NCBI RefSeq assembly: GCF_030406905.1
Contig: NZ_CP129137.1
Coordinates: 5,352,001 to 5,416,000, forward strand
Source: Streptomyces sp. HUAS CB01
GTDB lineage: Bacteria > Actinomycetota > Actinomycetes > Streptomycetales > Streptomycetaceae
Direction: 5' to 3'
DNA length: 64,000 nt
The notes under the pieces are model-generated. The model made no database searches. It saw only the letters and a list, made by a program, of their open reading frames with translations, and was not told the origin of the DNA. Shown one piece after another: positions 34,180 to 45,951 of the stretch (its first letter is position 1; each line of letters starts with the position of its first letter). The position numbers were made by a program, and so were the translations under genes.

Positions 34180-35778
34180 ATGGCGGAGCTCACGATCCGG
34201 CCGGAGGAGATCCGGGACGCGCTGGAGAACTTTGTCCAGTCGTACAAGCCGGACGCGGCCTCGCGCGAGGAGGTCGGTACGGTCAGCCTTGCCGGCGACG
34301 GCATCGCGAAGGTCGAGGGTCTTCCCTCGACGATGGCCAACGAACTGCTGAAGTTCGAGGACGGCACCCTCGGCCTCGCCCTCAACCTCGAGGACCGCGA
34401 GATCGGTGCCATCGTCCTCGGTGAGTTCAGCGGCATCGAGGAGGGCCAGCCGGTGCAGCGCACCGGCGAGGTCCTGTCCGTCGCCGTCGGCGAGGGCTAC
34501 CTCGGCCGCGTTGTCGACCCGCTCGGCAACCCGATCGACGGCCTCGGCGAGATCGAGACCTCGGGCCGCCGCGCCCTCGAGCTGCAGGCCCCCACGGTCA
34601 TGCAGCGCAAGTCGGTGCACGAGCCCATGGAGACGGGCTACAAGGCCGTCGACGCGATGACCCCGGTCGGCCGCGGCCAGCGTCAGCTGATCATCGGCGA
34701 CCGCCAGACCGGCAAGACCGCCCTGGCCGTCGACACGATCATCAACCAGCGCGACAACTGGCGCTCCGGCGACCCGAAGAAGCAGGTCCGCTGCATCTAC
34801 GTCGCCATCGGCCAGAAGGGCTCCACCATCGCGTCCGTGCGCGGCGCGCTGGAGGAGGCCGGTGCCCTCGAGTACACGACGATCGTCGCCGCCCCGGCGT
34901 CCGACCCGGCCGGCTTCAAGTACCTGGCGCCGTACACCGGTTCGGCCATCGGCCAGCACTGGATGTACGAGGGCAAGCACGTCCTCATCGTCTTCGACGA
35001 CCTGTCGAAGCAGGCCGACGCCTACCGCGCCGTGTCGCTGCTGCTGCGCCGCCCGCCGGGCCGTGAGGCCTACCCGGGTGACGTCTTCTACCTGCACTCC
35101 CGCCTGCTGGAGCGTTGCGCCAAGCTGTCCGACGAGATGGGCGCCGGCTCGATGACCGGTCTGCCGATCGTCGAGACCAAGGCCAACGACGTCTCGGCGT
35201 TCATCCCGACCAACGTCATCTCCATCACCGACGGCCAGTGCTTCCTGGAGTCCGACCTGTTCAACGCCGGTCAGCGTCCGGCCCTGAACGTCGGTATCTC
35301 GGTCTCCCGTGTCGGTGGCTCCGCCCAGCACAAGGCCATGAAGCAGGTCTCCGGCCGACTCCGTGTCGACCTGGCCCAGTACCGCGAGCTGGAGGCGTTC
35401 GCCGCGTTCGGTTCCGACCTGGACGCCGCCTCGAAGTCCGCCCTGGAGCGCGGTAAGCGCATGGTCGAGCTGCTGAAGCAGCCGCAGTACGCCCCGTACC
35501 CGACGGAGAACCAGGTCGTCTCCATCTGGGCCGGCACCACCGGCAAGATGGACGACGTCCCGGTCGAGGACATCCGCCGCTTCGAGTCCGAGCTGCTCGA
35601 GTTCCTGCACCGCGAGCACAAGACGCTGATGACCTCCATCCGCGAGGGCGGCAAGATGTCCGACGACCTGCTCGAGAAGCTCGCCGAGTCGATCGTCGAC
35701 TTCAAGAAGCAGTTCGAGACCTCCGACGGCAAGCTGCTCGGCGAGGACGCTCCGGCGACCGTCAACGTCTCGAAGTGA
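34180..35778 (+). CDS. atpA: ATP synthase subunit alpha
   Basis: 532 residues from ATG 34180 (AAGGAGAG upstream). Non-catalytic nucleotide-binding subunit of the F1 head. Walker [11 protein letters not shown] (about 172-181), the signature PAINVGLSVSRVG equivalent ([13 protein letters not shown]), and a C-terminal extension of Lys/Glu-rich residues are visible. Forms the alpha3beta3 ring with atpD. Confidence 0.98.
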   Translation: MAELTIRPEEIRDALENFVQSYKPDAASREEVGTVSLAGDGIAKVEGLPSTMANELLKFEDGTLGLALNLEDREIGAIVLGEFSGIEEGQPVQRTGEVLSVAVGEGYLGRVVDPLGNPIDGLGEIETSGRRALELQAPTVMQRKSVHEPMETGYKAVDAMTPVGRGQRQLIIGDRQTGKTALAVDTIINQRDNWRSGDPKKQVRCIYVAIGQKGSTIASVRGALEEAGALEYTTIVAAPASDPAGFKYLAPYTGSAIGQHWMYEGKHVLIVFDDLSKQADAYRAVSLLLRRPPGREAYPGDVFYLHSRLLERCAKLSDEMGAGSMTGLPIVETKANDVSAFIPTNVISITDGQCFLESDLFNAGQRPALNVGISVSRVGGSAQHKAMKQVSGRLRVDLAQYRELEAFAAFGSDLDAASKSALERGKRMVELLKQPQYAPYPTENQVVSIWAGTTGKMDDVPVEDIRRFESELLEFLHREHKTLMTSIREGGKMSDDLLEKLAESIVDFKKQFETSDGKLLGEDAPATVNVSK

Positions 35779-35798
35779 CGACGGAAGGGACCTGACTC

Positions 35799-38176
<2,378 letters not shown>

Positions 38177-38193
38177 GTCCCGTGACTCGTGAC

Positions 38194-38298
38194 GGGGGGC
38201 GGGGTCCGTCCCGCCCCCCTTCTCACGCCCTCCCGGGGTCCTGAATCAGCCGCCCCCGCGGCGGGCCCCGGACGGCCCCGGGCGTTTCGACGCCCGGG
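38194..38298 (+). terminator. Two strong stem-loops between atpD and atpC
   Basis: GGGGGGCGGG (38194-38203) pairs with CCCGCCCCCC (38210-38219), followed by TTCTC. CCCGGGCGT (38277-38285) pairs with ACGCCCGGG (38290-38298) around a TTCG tetraloop. They lie inside the operon in a 186-bp gap, so may act as partial terminators or 3'-end stabilisers. A promoter for atpC alone is not obvious. Confidence 0.7.
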
Positions 38299-38362
38299 CC
38301 CCTATTAGACTTATGACCCAACACCCGGCATGACCGCCGGGTGGTGACCCGAGGAGCCACCC

Positions 38363-38734
38363 TTGGCTGCTGAGCTGCACGTCGAGCTGGTCGCCGCCGA
38401 CCGCCAGGTCTGGTCCGGTGAGGCCAACCTGGTCGTCGCGCGCACCACGTCCGGCGACATCGGCGTCATGCCCGGTCACCAGCCGCTGCTCGGTGTGCTG
38501 GAGTCGGGCCCGGTGACCATCCGTACGAACGAGGGAACGGTCGTCGCCGCTGTGCACGGCGGGTTCATCTCGTTCGCCGACAACAAGCTGTCGCTGCTGG
38601 CGGAGATCGCCGAGCTGGCGGACGAGATCGACGCCCAGCGCGCCGAGCGTGCGCTGGAGCGCGCCAAGGCCGACGACGACGCCGCCGCCGAGCGGCGCGC
38701 CGAGGTTCGGCTGCGCGCGGTGGCGGTGCGCTGA
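38363..38734 (+). CDS. atpC: ATP synthase subunit epsilon
   Basis: 123 residues from TTG 38363 with GAGGAG upstream. N-terminal beta sandwich (HVELVAADRQVWSGEANLV, MPGHQPLLG) and a C-terminal helical hairpin (RALERAKADDDAAAERRAEV) that can inhibit ATP hydrolysis. Last gene of the operon. Confidence 0.95.
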   Translation: MAAELHVELVAADRQVWSGEANLVVARTTSGDIGVMPGHQPLLGVLESGPVTIRTNEGTVVAAVHGGFISFADNKLSLLAEIAELADEIDAQRAERALERAKADDDAAAERRAEVRLRAVAVR

Positions 38735-38757
38735 GCGCACCCCGCCGATGAACCACT

Positions 38758-38805
38758 CTCAGCCGCGGCCCGGACTGGACTTCTCCAGACCAGGTCGCGG
38801 CTGAG
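38758..38805 (+). terminator. Terminator of the ATP synthase operon
   Basis: CTCAGCCGCG (38758-38767) pairs with CGCGGCTGAG (38796-38805); inner bases around ACTGGA-CTTC-TCCAG extend the stem. A TGCAGR hexamer repeated four times (38810-38833) follows before the next gene. Confidence 0.8.
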
Positions 38806-38873
38806 GCAATGCAGGTGCAGATGCAGATGCAGGTCGTATTCCGCTACGGGACGAAGCGAGGAGGTCGGTGAAG

Positions 38874-39320
38874 ATGTTCCTCGCTCTGCTCGTGAGCGGA
38901 CTGGTCGTCGCACTGGTGGTGATCGGGCTCTTCGTCTTCGGTCTGCGCCGCAGGCTGATCCAGCGCTCGGGCGGCACCTTCGACTGCAGCCTGCGCTGGA
39001 ACGTGCCGGAGGAGGGCGACCACTCGGGCAAGGGCTGGGTGTACGGCGTTGCCCGCTACAACGGTGACCGGGTGGAGTGGTTCCGAGTCTTCTCCTACGC
39101 TCCCCGCCCGCGCCGCGCCCTGGAGCGTTCGGCGATCGAGGTGGTCTCGCGCCGCCTGCCCGAGGGCGAGGAGGAGCTGGCGCTGCTGTCCGACGCGGTC
39201 GTCCTCGGTTGTCTGCACCACGGCACCCGCCTCGAACTGGCGATGAGCGAGGACGCCCTGACGGGCTTCCTCGCCTGGCTGGAGGCGGCACCTCCCGGCC
39301 AACGAGTCAATGTCGCCTGA
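38874..39320 (+). CDS. DUF2550 membrane-anchored protein
   Basis: 148 residues. ATG 38874 is 9 bp after AGGAGG and fits better than GTG 38868, only 3 bp away; either gives nearly the same protein. One N-terminal membrane helix (about 1-22) then RRRLIQRSGGTFDCSLRWN and a cytoplasmic domain of the DUF2550 family, conserved after the ATP synthase operon in actinobacteria. Function unknown. It converges with chiC. Confidence 0.85.
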   Translation: MFLALLVSGLVVALVVIGLFVFGLRRRLIQRSGGTFDCSLRWNVPEEGDHSGKGWVYGVARYNGDRVEWFRVFSYAPRPRRALERSAIEVVSRRLPEGEEELALLSDAVVLGCLHHGTRLELAMSEDALTGFLAWLEAAPPGQRVNVA

Positions 39321-39439
39321 GGAGAGGTGCCTCTTCCCCGGGACGGAGTCCGGGGAGGGTCGACGTGGCCTGGGACGCGGGGTGCCCTCGATCCGGTTGA
39401 GGGCCGGCGCGGCCGGTGGACGACGGTTCCCGACGTCGA

Positions 39440-39470
39440 GCGGGGGCGGTGCGCTGCGCACCGCCCCCGC
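39440..39470. terminator. Bidirectional terminator between DUF2550 gene and chiC
   Basis: GCGGGGGCGGTGCGC (39440-39454) and its perfect complement (39456-39470) around a single T. Lies 26 bp past the chiC stop and serves both convergent genes. Confidence 0.88.
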
Positions 39471-39496
39471 CGCCGTCTCCGGCCGGACCGCGGGTG

Positions 39497-41344
39497 TTAC
39501 CCGAGGCCGCTGTTGATGGCGCTCACCAGTTCACCGTTCGTGGTGTCGCCGCTGAACTCCCAGAAGAACGCGCCTCCCAGGCTCTGGTTCTTCGCCCAGC
39601 TCATCTTGCTGCCGATGGTCGCCGGGGTGTCGTAGCTCCACCAGTTGTTGCCGCAGTGGGCGTACGCCGTGCCGGCGACGGTCCCGTTGGCCGGGCAGGT
39701 GTTCTTGAGGACCTTGTAGTCCTCGATGCCCTGCTCGTACGTGCCCGGGGCCGGTCCGGTGGCCGAGCCGCCCGGTGCGGACTGGGTGACGCCCGTCCAG
39801 CCGCGCCCGTAGAAGCCGATGCCCAGCAGCAGCTTGCCCGCCGGGACGCCCTGGGCCTTGAGCTTGGCGATCGCCTCCGCGGAGGTGAAGCCCTGCTGGG
39901 GGATGCCGGCGTACGACGTGAGCGGCGAGTGCGGTGCGGTGGGGCCGTCCGCGTCGAAGGCGCCGAAGAAGTCGTACGTCATCACGTTGTACCAGTCGGA
40001 GTGCTGTGCGGCGCCCGCGTAGTCGGTCTTGTCGATCTTGCCACCGGCGCTCGCGTCGGCCGTGATGGCGGCCGTGACCAGGTTGTTCGCGCCGAACTTG
40101 GCACGCATCGCCTGCATCATGTTCTTGAAGGCCGCGGGGCCGCTGGTGTCGCAGGACAGGCCGCAGGCGTTCGGGTACTCCCAGTCGAGGTCGATGCCGT
40201 CGAAGACATCGGCCCAGCGCGGGTCCTCGACCAGGTTGTAGCAGGAGTTGGCGAACGCGGCCGGGTTCTGGACCGCCTGCGGGAAGCCGCCGGACCAGGT
40301 CCAGCCGCCGAACGACCAGAGGATCTTGATGTGGGGGTACCGCTGCTTGAGCTTGCGGAGCTGGTTGAAGTTGCCGCGCAGGGGCTGGTCCCAGGTGTCG
40401 GCGACGCCGTCGACCGACTGGTCGGCGGTGTAGGCCTTGTCGTAGTCGGCGTAGGAGTCGCCGATGGTGCACTGGCCGTTCTGGACGTTGCCGAAGGCGT
40501 AGTTGATGTGGGTGATCTTGGCCGCGGTGCCGGAGGTCACCAGGTTCTTCACGTGGTAGTTGCGGCCGTAGACGCCCCAGTTGGTGAAGTAGCCCAGCTT
40601 GATCTTCGAGCCGGGGCCGGGGCCGGGGTCGCCACCGGTGGTCCGCACGGCACGGGCGCCGCTGACAGGTCCGGTCTGGTCGGCGGTGTCGCGGGCCTGC
40701 ACGGTGTACGAGTAGTCGGTGCCCGCGGTGAGCCCGGTGTTGGTGTAGGTGAGACCGGTGACGGTCGCGACGCGCGAACCGTCGCGGAGGACGTCGTAGT
40801 TCTTGATGCCCTTGTCGTCGGTGGCCGCGGTCCAGCTCAGGGTCACCGACGTGTTGGTGACACCGCTCGCGGACGGGGTCCCGGGAGCGGACGGCGGGTT
40901 GTCGCCGGGCACCGTGCCGCCGTCGCAGGAGCCGCCGTTGATCCTGCAGTCGGCGGGCGATCCGGCGCCGGCGCCGTTGAAGCCGAAGGACACCGTGGCG
41001 CCGGGGGCGAGGGTGCCGTTCCAGCTCTTGTTCTTCGCGGTCCAGTGGGTGCCGGAGCTCGTGACGTCGGCGTCCCAGGCGGAGGTGACGGACGTGCCGG
41101 AGGGGAAGTCCCACTCGACGGTCCAGGAGCTGATCGAGGTGGTGCCGGTGTTCTTCACCGTCCACTTGCCCTCGAAGCCGGAGCCCCAGTCCTGGACCTT
41201 GGCGTACGTGGCGGTGACGGAGGTCGCGGCCTGGGCGGGTGTGGCGAGTCCGACCATGGCGGCGAGGGGGAGCAGCAGGGCGGTGAGTCCCGCCGTCGCT
41301 CTGGATCTGAATCTGCCTCTGGTGCGGGGGGTACTCGTGCTCAA
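39497..41344 (-). CDS. chiC: Secreted chitinase, CBM2-FnIII-GH18
   Basis: 615 residues from TTG (41344-41342) with GAGGAGCAC upstream; the frame is open further but without a site. Signal peptide of about 39 residues, a family 2 carbohydrate-binding module (about 40-138, Trp-rich), a fibronectin type III domain (about 149-235) and a family 18 catalytic domain (about 243-615) with the DxxDxDxE motif in FDGIDLDWEYP. Hydrolyses chitin outside the cell. Architecture and neighbours match ChiC of S. coelicolor and Chi63 of S. plicatus. The promoter at 41433-41474 carries the paired repeats known to control such genes. Confidence 0.95.
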   Translation of the reverse strand: MSTSTPRTRGRFRSRATAGLTALLLPLAAMVGLATPAQAATSVTATYAKVQDWGSGFEGKWTVKNTGTTSISSWTVEWDFPSGTSVTSAWDADVTSSGTHWTAKNKSWNGTLAPGATVSFGFNGAGAGSPADCRINGGSCDGGTVPGDNPPSAPGTPSASGVTNTSVTLSWTAATDDKGIKNYDVLRDGSRVATVTGLTYTNTGLTAGTDYSYTVQARDTADQTGPVSGARAVRTTGGDPGPGPGSKIKLGYFTNWGVYGRNYHVKNLVTSGTAAKITHINYAFGNVQNGQCTIGDSYADYDKAYTADQSVDGVADTWDQPLRGNFNQLRKLKQRYPHIKILWSFGGWTWSGGFPQAVQNPAAFANSCYNLVEDPRWADVFDGIDLDWEYPNACGLSCDTSGPAAFKNMMQAMRAKFGANNLVTAAITADASAGGKIDKTDYAGAAQHSDWYNVMTYDFFGAFDADGPTAPHSPLTSYAGIPQQGFTSAEAIAKLKAQGVPAGKLLLGIGFYGRGWTGVTQSAPGGSATGPAPGTYEQGIEDYKVLKNTCPANGTVAGTAYAHCGNNWWSYDTPATIGSKMSWAKNQSLGGAFFWEFSGDTTNGELVSAINSGLG

Positions 41345-41432
41345 GGGTGCTCCTCGAGTTCGGCGGACGGACAGGAAGGGGGTCGGTCCGTGCAGAGCAT
41401 CCGCGGGGCTCACCGCGGTGTGTGCTGCGGTG

Positions 41433-41474
41433 AGAGTAGGAAGGTCTGGACCAATCGTCAATAGGTCCAGACCA
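41433..41474 (-). promoter_or_regulatory. chiC promoter with paired 12-bp repeats
   Basis: On the minus strand, TTGACG (41461-41456), exactly 17 bp, then TACTCT (41438-41433). Two 12-bp repeats, TGGTCTGGACCT (41474-41463) and TGGTCCAGACCT (41453-41442), flank the -35 at 21 bp (two turns). They match the direct repeats described for Streptomyces chitinase promoters and the core of DasR sites, so N-acetylglucosamine-linked control is likely. Confidence 0.85.
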
Positions 41475-41501
41475 GAGGCGAGGTGGGGGCGCCGCGCGGC
41501 C

Positions 41502-42149
41502 TCAGATCCCCAACTCCTGTGCCAGTACGGCCGCTTGCACCCGGCTGCGCAGCTCCAGCTTGCCCAGCAGCCTGCTGACGTGCGTCTTCACCGTGGCCTC
41601 GGCCATCCGGAGCCGTACCGCGATCTCGGCGTTCGACAGCCCCTCGCCCAGGCAGGAGAGCACCTCGCGCTCGCGCCGCGTCAGTACGTCGAGCACGGCC
41701 GTGTCCGGTGCGTCCGGTGACGGTACGGGGGTGGGCGACGCGAACTCCGCGAGCAGCCGCCGGGTCACGGCCGGCGCGATCAGGCCCTCGCCGCGCGCGA
41801 CCGTGCGTACCGCCTCGATCAGGTCCTTCGCCTCGGTGTTCTTCAGCAGGAAACCCGCGGCCCCCGCGCGCAGCGCGCCGAAGACGTACTCGTCGAGGTC
41901 GAACGTCGTCAGCACCAGGACGTCCGCAAGGCCCTCCTCGACGACCTGACGGGTCGCCGACACCCCGTCCAGCAGCGGCATCTGCACATCCATCAGCACC
42001 AGGTCGGGCCGCAGGCCCCGGGCCAGCCGCACCGCCTCCTCACCGTCCCCGGCCTCGCCCACCACCTCGATGTCGGGGGCGCTGCCCAGAATCAGGACCA
42101 GACCGGCCCTGACGGAGTTCTGGTCCTCCGCGACCACTACCCGGATCAT
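41502..42149 (-). CDS. chiR: NarL/LuxR-type response regulator (ChiR-like)
   Basis: 215 residues from ATG 42149. Receiver domain: VVVAEDQ, phospho-Asp in LVLMDVQMPLLDG, conserved Lys in FLLKNT. C-terminal LuxR helix-turn-helix: LTRREREVLSCLGEGLSNAEIA. The start overlaps the kinase stop (ATGA). It lies directly upstream of chiC in the same direction; in S. coelicolor the adjacent chiS-chiR pair regulates chiC, so the same is inferred. Gene symbol is by synteny. Confidence 0.88.
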   Translation of the reverse strand: MIRVVVAEDQNSVRAGLVLILGSAPDIEVVGEAGDGEEAVRLARGLRPDLVLMDVQMPLLDGVSATRQVVEEGLADVLVLTTFDLDEYVFGALRAGAAGFLLKNTEAKDLIEAVRTVARGEGLIAPAVTRRLLAEFASPTPVPSPDAPDTAVLDVLTRREREVLSCLGEGLSNAEIAVRLRMAEATVKTHVSRLLGKLELRSRVQAAVLAQELGI

Positions 42150-43369
42150 GCCGAGGGCTCCTTGTCGTTCACCATGGGCAGCATCGCCCGTACCCGCCAG
42201 ATCTTCGTCCCGTAGCCGGCCGGGCCGGGCTCGGGGCCCGCCTCGAACTCACCGCCCAGCAGCGCGATCCGCTCGCGCATCCCGACCAGTCCGGCGCCCG
42301 AACCCGGCGCGCGCGGGTCCGGCCTGCTGCCGTACGGGCTGGTCACCGTCACGGTCAGCGCGCTGCCGGTGCCGCCGGTGAGCCGGACGGCGACCTCGCC
42401 CGCGTCCGCGTGCTTCAGCGCGTTCGTGAGCGACTCCTGCACGATCCGGTACGCGGCGAGGGCCACCGGGGCGGGCGGCGCCGCGTCCGCGTCGATCGCG
42501 TTGTCCAGCGTGAAGTCCAGTCCGCTCGCGGCACCGTTGGCCCGGGCCTGCGCCACGAGCGCGTCGAGGCCCGCCAGGGTGGGCGCGACGGCGGGCTCGG
42601 CGTCGTCACCGCTGTCCCTCAGCAGCCCGATCAGCCGGCGCATCTCCGTCAGGCCCTCCACGCTGTTCTCGCGGATGACGGTGAGGGCCTGCCGGGTCGT
42701 CGCGGGCTCGTCCAGGGACAGCGCGGCGGTGGAGTGGATGGCGATCGCGGAGAGGTGGTTGGCGACCATGTCGTGCAGCTCCCGGGCCATCCGGGCGCGC
42801 TCGGCGATGATCGCCTCCCTGCGGTCCATCTCGGCGAGCAGGGCCGTCTGTTCCGCGCGCAGCCGTGCCGCCTCCGCGGCATCGCGGTGGTCGCGCACGA
42901 GCGCGCCGGTCGCGGCGGGACCGAACGACACCAGCCCCACGACCACGCCGAGGAGCAGCCCGGAGGGCTTCTGGAACCAGGCGAGGAAGCCGATCGTCGC
43001 CCCCACCGTGATCAGCCCGGTGGCGTACGGGATGCGCCGGGCCGAGGCCGGCGGGCCGTACACGACGGCCGCGTACACGATGTCCGTGAACATCAGGACC
43101 GTGGCGATGTTTCCCGGTGTGAACTGGTCCGCCACGATCGCGGCGGTGCCGGCGAGGAGCGCCGTCCTCGGCATGGTCCGCCGCAGCAGCTCCAGCCCCG
43201 ACATGGCGAGGAGCGGTACGAGGGTGAGCCACGGCCCGGACAGCGGACGGCCGCCCTCGGTGGTGTGCAGCCCGAGCGACCACAGCAGCAGACCGCCGGC
43301 GAGGCCGGTGACGGCGATGAGCACGTCGTCGCGATGGGGGCGGGGGATGGTCACCACCCCATGAAACAC
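42146..43369 (-). CDS. chiS: Sensor histidine kinase, DesK/NarX type (ChiS-like)
   Basis: About 407 residues if GTG 43369 starts (GTG 43357 or 43354 are alternatives; none has a strong site). Five or six membrane helices fill the first ~170 residues, then the HisKA_3 dimerisation motif RARMARELHDMVANHLSAIAIH with the phospho-accepting His, and an HATPase domain (VQESLTNALKHA; GSGAGLVGMRERIALLGG). Translationally coupled to the response regulator. The sensed signal is unknown; chitin oligosaccharides are plausible from context. Confidence 0.87.
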   Translation of the reverse strand: MFHGVVTIPRPHRDDVLIAVTGLAGGLLLWSLGLHTTEGGRPLSGPWLTLVPLLAMSGLELLRRTMPRTALLAGTAAIVADQFTPGNIATVLMFTDIVYAAVVYGPPASARRIPYATGLITVGATIGFLAWFQKPSGLLLGVVVGLVSFGPAATGALVRDHRDAAEAARLRAEQTALLAEMDRREAIIAERARMARELHDMVANHLSAIAIHSTAALSLDEPATTRQALTVIRENSVEGLTEMRRLIGLLRDSGDDAEPAVAPTLAGLDALVAQARANGAASGLDFTLDNAIDADAAPPAPVALAAYRIVQESLTNALKHADAGEVAVRLTGGTGSALTVTVTSPYGSRPDPRAPGSGAGLVGMRERIALLGGEFEAGPEPGPAGYGTKIWRVRAMLPMVNDKEPSA

Positions 43370-43507
43370 GTCGGGGGAGGCTCCCGGCCTCCCCGTCCGG
43401 GGTGAGGCGGGGGTACATCGAAGGATGCAGTCACGGTTCGTCACTGACGACGACGCTTCGGCGCCCGCCGTCCGGGAGCCTGGTTCCGGTACGAAGGGGG
43501 AACCACC

Positions 43508-44119
43508 GTGATCGTCACGCTGATCATCGTCTGCGAGGTCGGCTTCTGGGTGCTGCTGGCCGCCGGTCTCGCCACGCGCTATCTGCTCAGGATGCCGAGG
43601 ACCGGACTGGCCATCCTGCTCATGGAGCCGCTGCTGGAGATCGTCCTGCTGGTGGTGACGGCCCTCGACCTCAGGAACGGGGCCGACCCGAGCTGGAAGC
43701 ACGGTCTCGCCGCGCTCTACATCGGCTACACCGTGGGCCACGGCCACCGGACCGTCAAATGGCTCGACGGCCACGCCGCGCACCGTTTCGGCGACGGCCC
43801 GCCGCCCGTGAAGCCCCCGCGCCACGGCGCCGCCCGCGCCCGGCACGAGGGCCGGGTCTGGCTGGGCACGGTGGTCGGCGCGGCCGTCGCCACCGCTCTG
43901 CTCCAGCTGGCCGTCCTGTACGTCGGGGACGCCGCCCGGACCGGTTCGCTGGAGAGCTGGATGCACACCTCGTGGCGGATCACGGCCTTCCACGGACTGT
44001 TCGCGCTGAGCTACGCGCTCTTCCCGAAGAAGGGCCCGAAGAAGGGTTCGCAGGAGGCTCCGGAGGGTGCCCGGGAGGACGGCGGGGGGCGCCGGTCCGT
44101 GCCGAGCGTGAGGAGGTGA
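43508..44119 (+). CDS. Membrane protein of unknown function
   Basis: 203 residues from GTG 43508 with GAAGGGGGAA upstream. Four hydrophobic segments (about 3-25, 33-53, 115-138, 155-172) and a basic Lys/Pro-rich C-terminus (FPKKGPKKGSQE). Found at the same place in other Streptomyces but no named domain seen. It is divergent from chiS (139-bp gap) and ends 7 bp from the converging cobalamin gene. Confidence 0.75.
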   Translation: MIVTLIIVCEVGFWVLLAAGLATRYLLRMPRTGLAILLMEPLLEIVLLVVTALDLRNGADPSWKHGLAALYIGYTVGHGHRTVKWLDGHAAHRFGDGPPPVKPPRHGAARARHEGRVWLGTVVGAAVATALLQLAVLYVGDAARTGSLESWMHTSWRITAFHGLFALSYALFPKKGPKKGSQEAPEGAREDGGGRRSVPSVRR

Positions 44120-44126
44120 CCGCTCG

Positions 44127-44699
44127 CTAGCGCTCTCCGCCGGGCACCCAGAGGACGTCCCCGACCTCCTTGTTCGCCGTCCTGGCGAGGATGAAGAGGA
44201 GGTCCGAGAGCCGGTTGAGATAGGTGGCCGTCAGCGGGTTCATCGTCTCGCCGTGCACCTCCATGGCCGCCCATGTGGAGCGCTCGGCGCGCCGCACGAC
44301 CGTGCACGCCTGGTGCAGCAGTGCCGCGCCCGGCGTGCCGCCCGGCAGGATGAACGAGCGGAGCTTGTCCAGATCCGCCAGGAAGCGGTCGCAGTCCGCC
44401 TCCAGCTTGTCGATGTAGCCCTGTTCCACGCGCAGCGGCGGGTACTCCGGGTTCTCCACGACGGGCGTGGACAGGTCCGCACCCACGTCGAAGAGGTCGT
44501 TCTGGACCCGGACGAGGACCTCGACGACCTCCTCCGGGAGCCCGCCGAGCGCGACGGCGGTCCCGATGGCCGCGTTGGCCTCGTTGGCGTCCGCGTACGC
44601 GGAGATCCGCGCATCGGTCTTGCTCGTGCGGCTCATGTCGCCGAGCGCCGTGGTGCCCTTGTCGCCGGTGCGCGTGTAGATGCGCGTCAGATTGACCAT
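44127..44699 (-). CDS. ATP:cob(I)alamin adenosyltransferase, PduO type
   Basis: 190 residues from ATG 44699. Makes adenosylcobalamin from cob(I)alamin and ATP. N-terminal ATP motif TRTGDKGTTALGDMSR and the later TVVRRAERSTW and LNRLSDLLFILAR match the PduO family. Product serves B12 enzymes such as methylmalonyl-CoA mutase; the epimerase of that route is encoded at 62737. Confidence 0.95.
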   Translation of the reverse strand: MVNLTRIYTRTGDKGTTALGDMSRTSKTDARISAYADANEANAAIGTAVALGGLPEEVVEVLVRVQNDLFDVGADLSTPVVENPEYPPLRVEQGYIDKLEADCDRFLADLDKLRSFILPGGTPGAALLHQACTVVRRAERSTWAAMEVHGETMNPLTATYLNRLSDLLFILARTANKEVGDVLWVPGGER

Positions 44700-45063
44700 G
44701 CGGCCAGCCTAGGCCGTGTCCGTGATGGTGCGCCGCCCGGCCGGAGACGGTACGCGCGGGCTCCGGTGCGTGCCGTCGCGGGACGGGGCCCCGTTCCCGT
44801 GCCGGTCGTGCCGGGGACGATCCCGGCCGCCCGGTGAGTGCGCGTTCCAGGCGTCGCGTGCCCGGGGGTCCAGGGCGGGGTCCCGGGCCACGCGGGACCG
44901 TGCGGACGGCCCGGGACGGCACCTGAACCGGCCCCCGTCCGGCTTCCGGTGTGATGTCCGTCATCTGAGACGTGACGCGCATCTCTTCGCCGCCACACGG
45001 TGCCCCGCGGCCGCTAACCTCCGCAGAGATCCGATATGTAAACGTCTGTTAAGGGGTGCAGCA
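44700..45063. other. Divergent intergenic region
   Basis: 364 bp between the divergent adenosyltransferase and 3-hydroxybutyryl-CoA dehydrogenase genes. Mostly GC-rich low-complexity sequence with open but unsupported frames; it turns more AT-rich after 44950 (GATATGTAAACGTCTGTTAA near 45032), where the dehydrogenase promoter should be. No clear -35/-10 pair found. Confidence 0.5.
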
Positions 45064-45912
45064 GTGGCCAGGAAGCTCGCCGTCATCGGGGCCGGACTGA
45101 TGGGGTCCGGAATCGCGCAGGTCTCCGCCCAAGCGGGCTGGGACGTCGTGCTGCGCGACGTCACCGACGCGGCCCTGACCCGCGGCACCGACGGCATCAA
45201 GGCCTCGTACGACAGGTTCGTCGCCAAGGGGAAGTTCGAAGCGGCCGACGCCGAGGCCGCGTTGGGGCGCATCACCACGACCACGGACCTCGACGCCGTC
45301 GCCGACGCGGACATCGTCGTGGAGGCGGTCTTCGAGAAGCTCGAGGTGAAGCACGAGATCTTCCGTGCGCTCGACAAGCTCGTACGCGACGAGGCGGTGC
45401 TCGCCTCCAACACGTCCGCCATCCCGATCACCAAGATCGCGGCGGTGACCGGGCGGCCGGAGCGCGTCGTCGGCACCCACTTCTTCTCGCCCGTCCCGAT
45501 GATGCAGCTGTGCGAACTCGTCCGCGGCTACAAGACCAGCGACGAAACGCTCGCCACCGCACGCGAGTTCGCCGAGTCCGTGGGCAAGACCTGCATCGTC
45601 GTCAACCGCGACGTCGCCGGCTTCGTGACCACGCGTCTGATCTCGGCGCTCGTCGTCGAGGCCGCCAAGCTGTACGAGTCGGGCGTCGCGACCGCCGAGG
45701 ACATCGACATCGCCTGCAAGCTGGGCTTCGGGCACGCGATGGGGCCGCTGGCCACCGCCGACCTGACCGGCGTCGACATCCTGCTCCACGCGACGAGCAA
45801 CATCTACACCGAGTCCCAGGACGAGAAGTTCGCGCCGCCGGAGCTGATGCGCCGGATGGTGGACGCCGGTGACATCGGACGCAAGAGCGGGCAGGGCTTC
45901 TACAAGCACTGA
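45064..45912 (+). CDS. 3-hydroxybutyryl-CoA dehydrogenase
   Basis: 282 residues from GTG 45064 with AAGGGG upstream. NAD(P)-binding motif GAGLMGSGIAQ (about 8-18), catalytic His in GTHFFSPVPMMQLCE, and C-terminal helical domain with GFGHAMGPLATADLTGVD. Reduces acetoacetyl-CoA, feeding butyryl-CoA and extender unit routes. The thiolase at 63326 makes its substrate precursor but is not linked by operon. Confidence 0.93.
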   Translation: MARKLAVIGAGLMGSGIAQVSAQAGWDVVLRDVTDAALTRGTDGIKASYDRFVAKGKFEAADAEAALGRITTTTDLDAVADADIVVEAVFEKLEVKHEIFRALDKLVRDEAVLASNTSAIPITKIAAVTGRPERVVGTHFFSPVPMMQLCELVRGYKTSDETLATAREFAESVGKTCIVVNRDVAGFVTTRLISALVVEAAKLYESGVATAEDIDIACKLGFGHAMGPLATADLTGVDILLHATSNIYTESQDEKFAPPELMRRMVDAGDIGRKSGQGFYKH

Positions 45913-45928
45913 ACGCCGACCCCGGGTG

Positions 45929-45951
45929 CGCAGGGGCCGTACGCCCCTGCG
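45929..45951 (+). terminator. Terminator after 3-hydroxybutyryl-CoA dehydrogenase gene
   Basis: CGCAGGGGC (45929-45937) pairs with GCCCCTGCG (45943-45951), loop CGTAC. No U tract. Confidence 0.75.

Noticed and set aside
39416..41464. 682-residue open frame on the plus strand across chiC
   Set aside because: Antisense to a well-supported chitinase gene; Gly/Val-rich with no motif.
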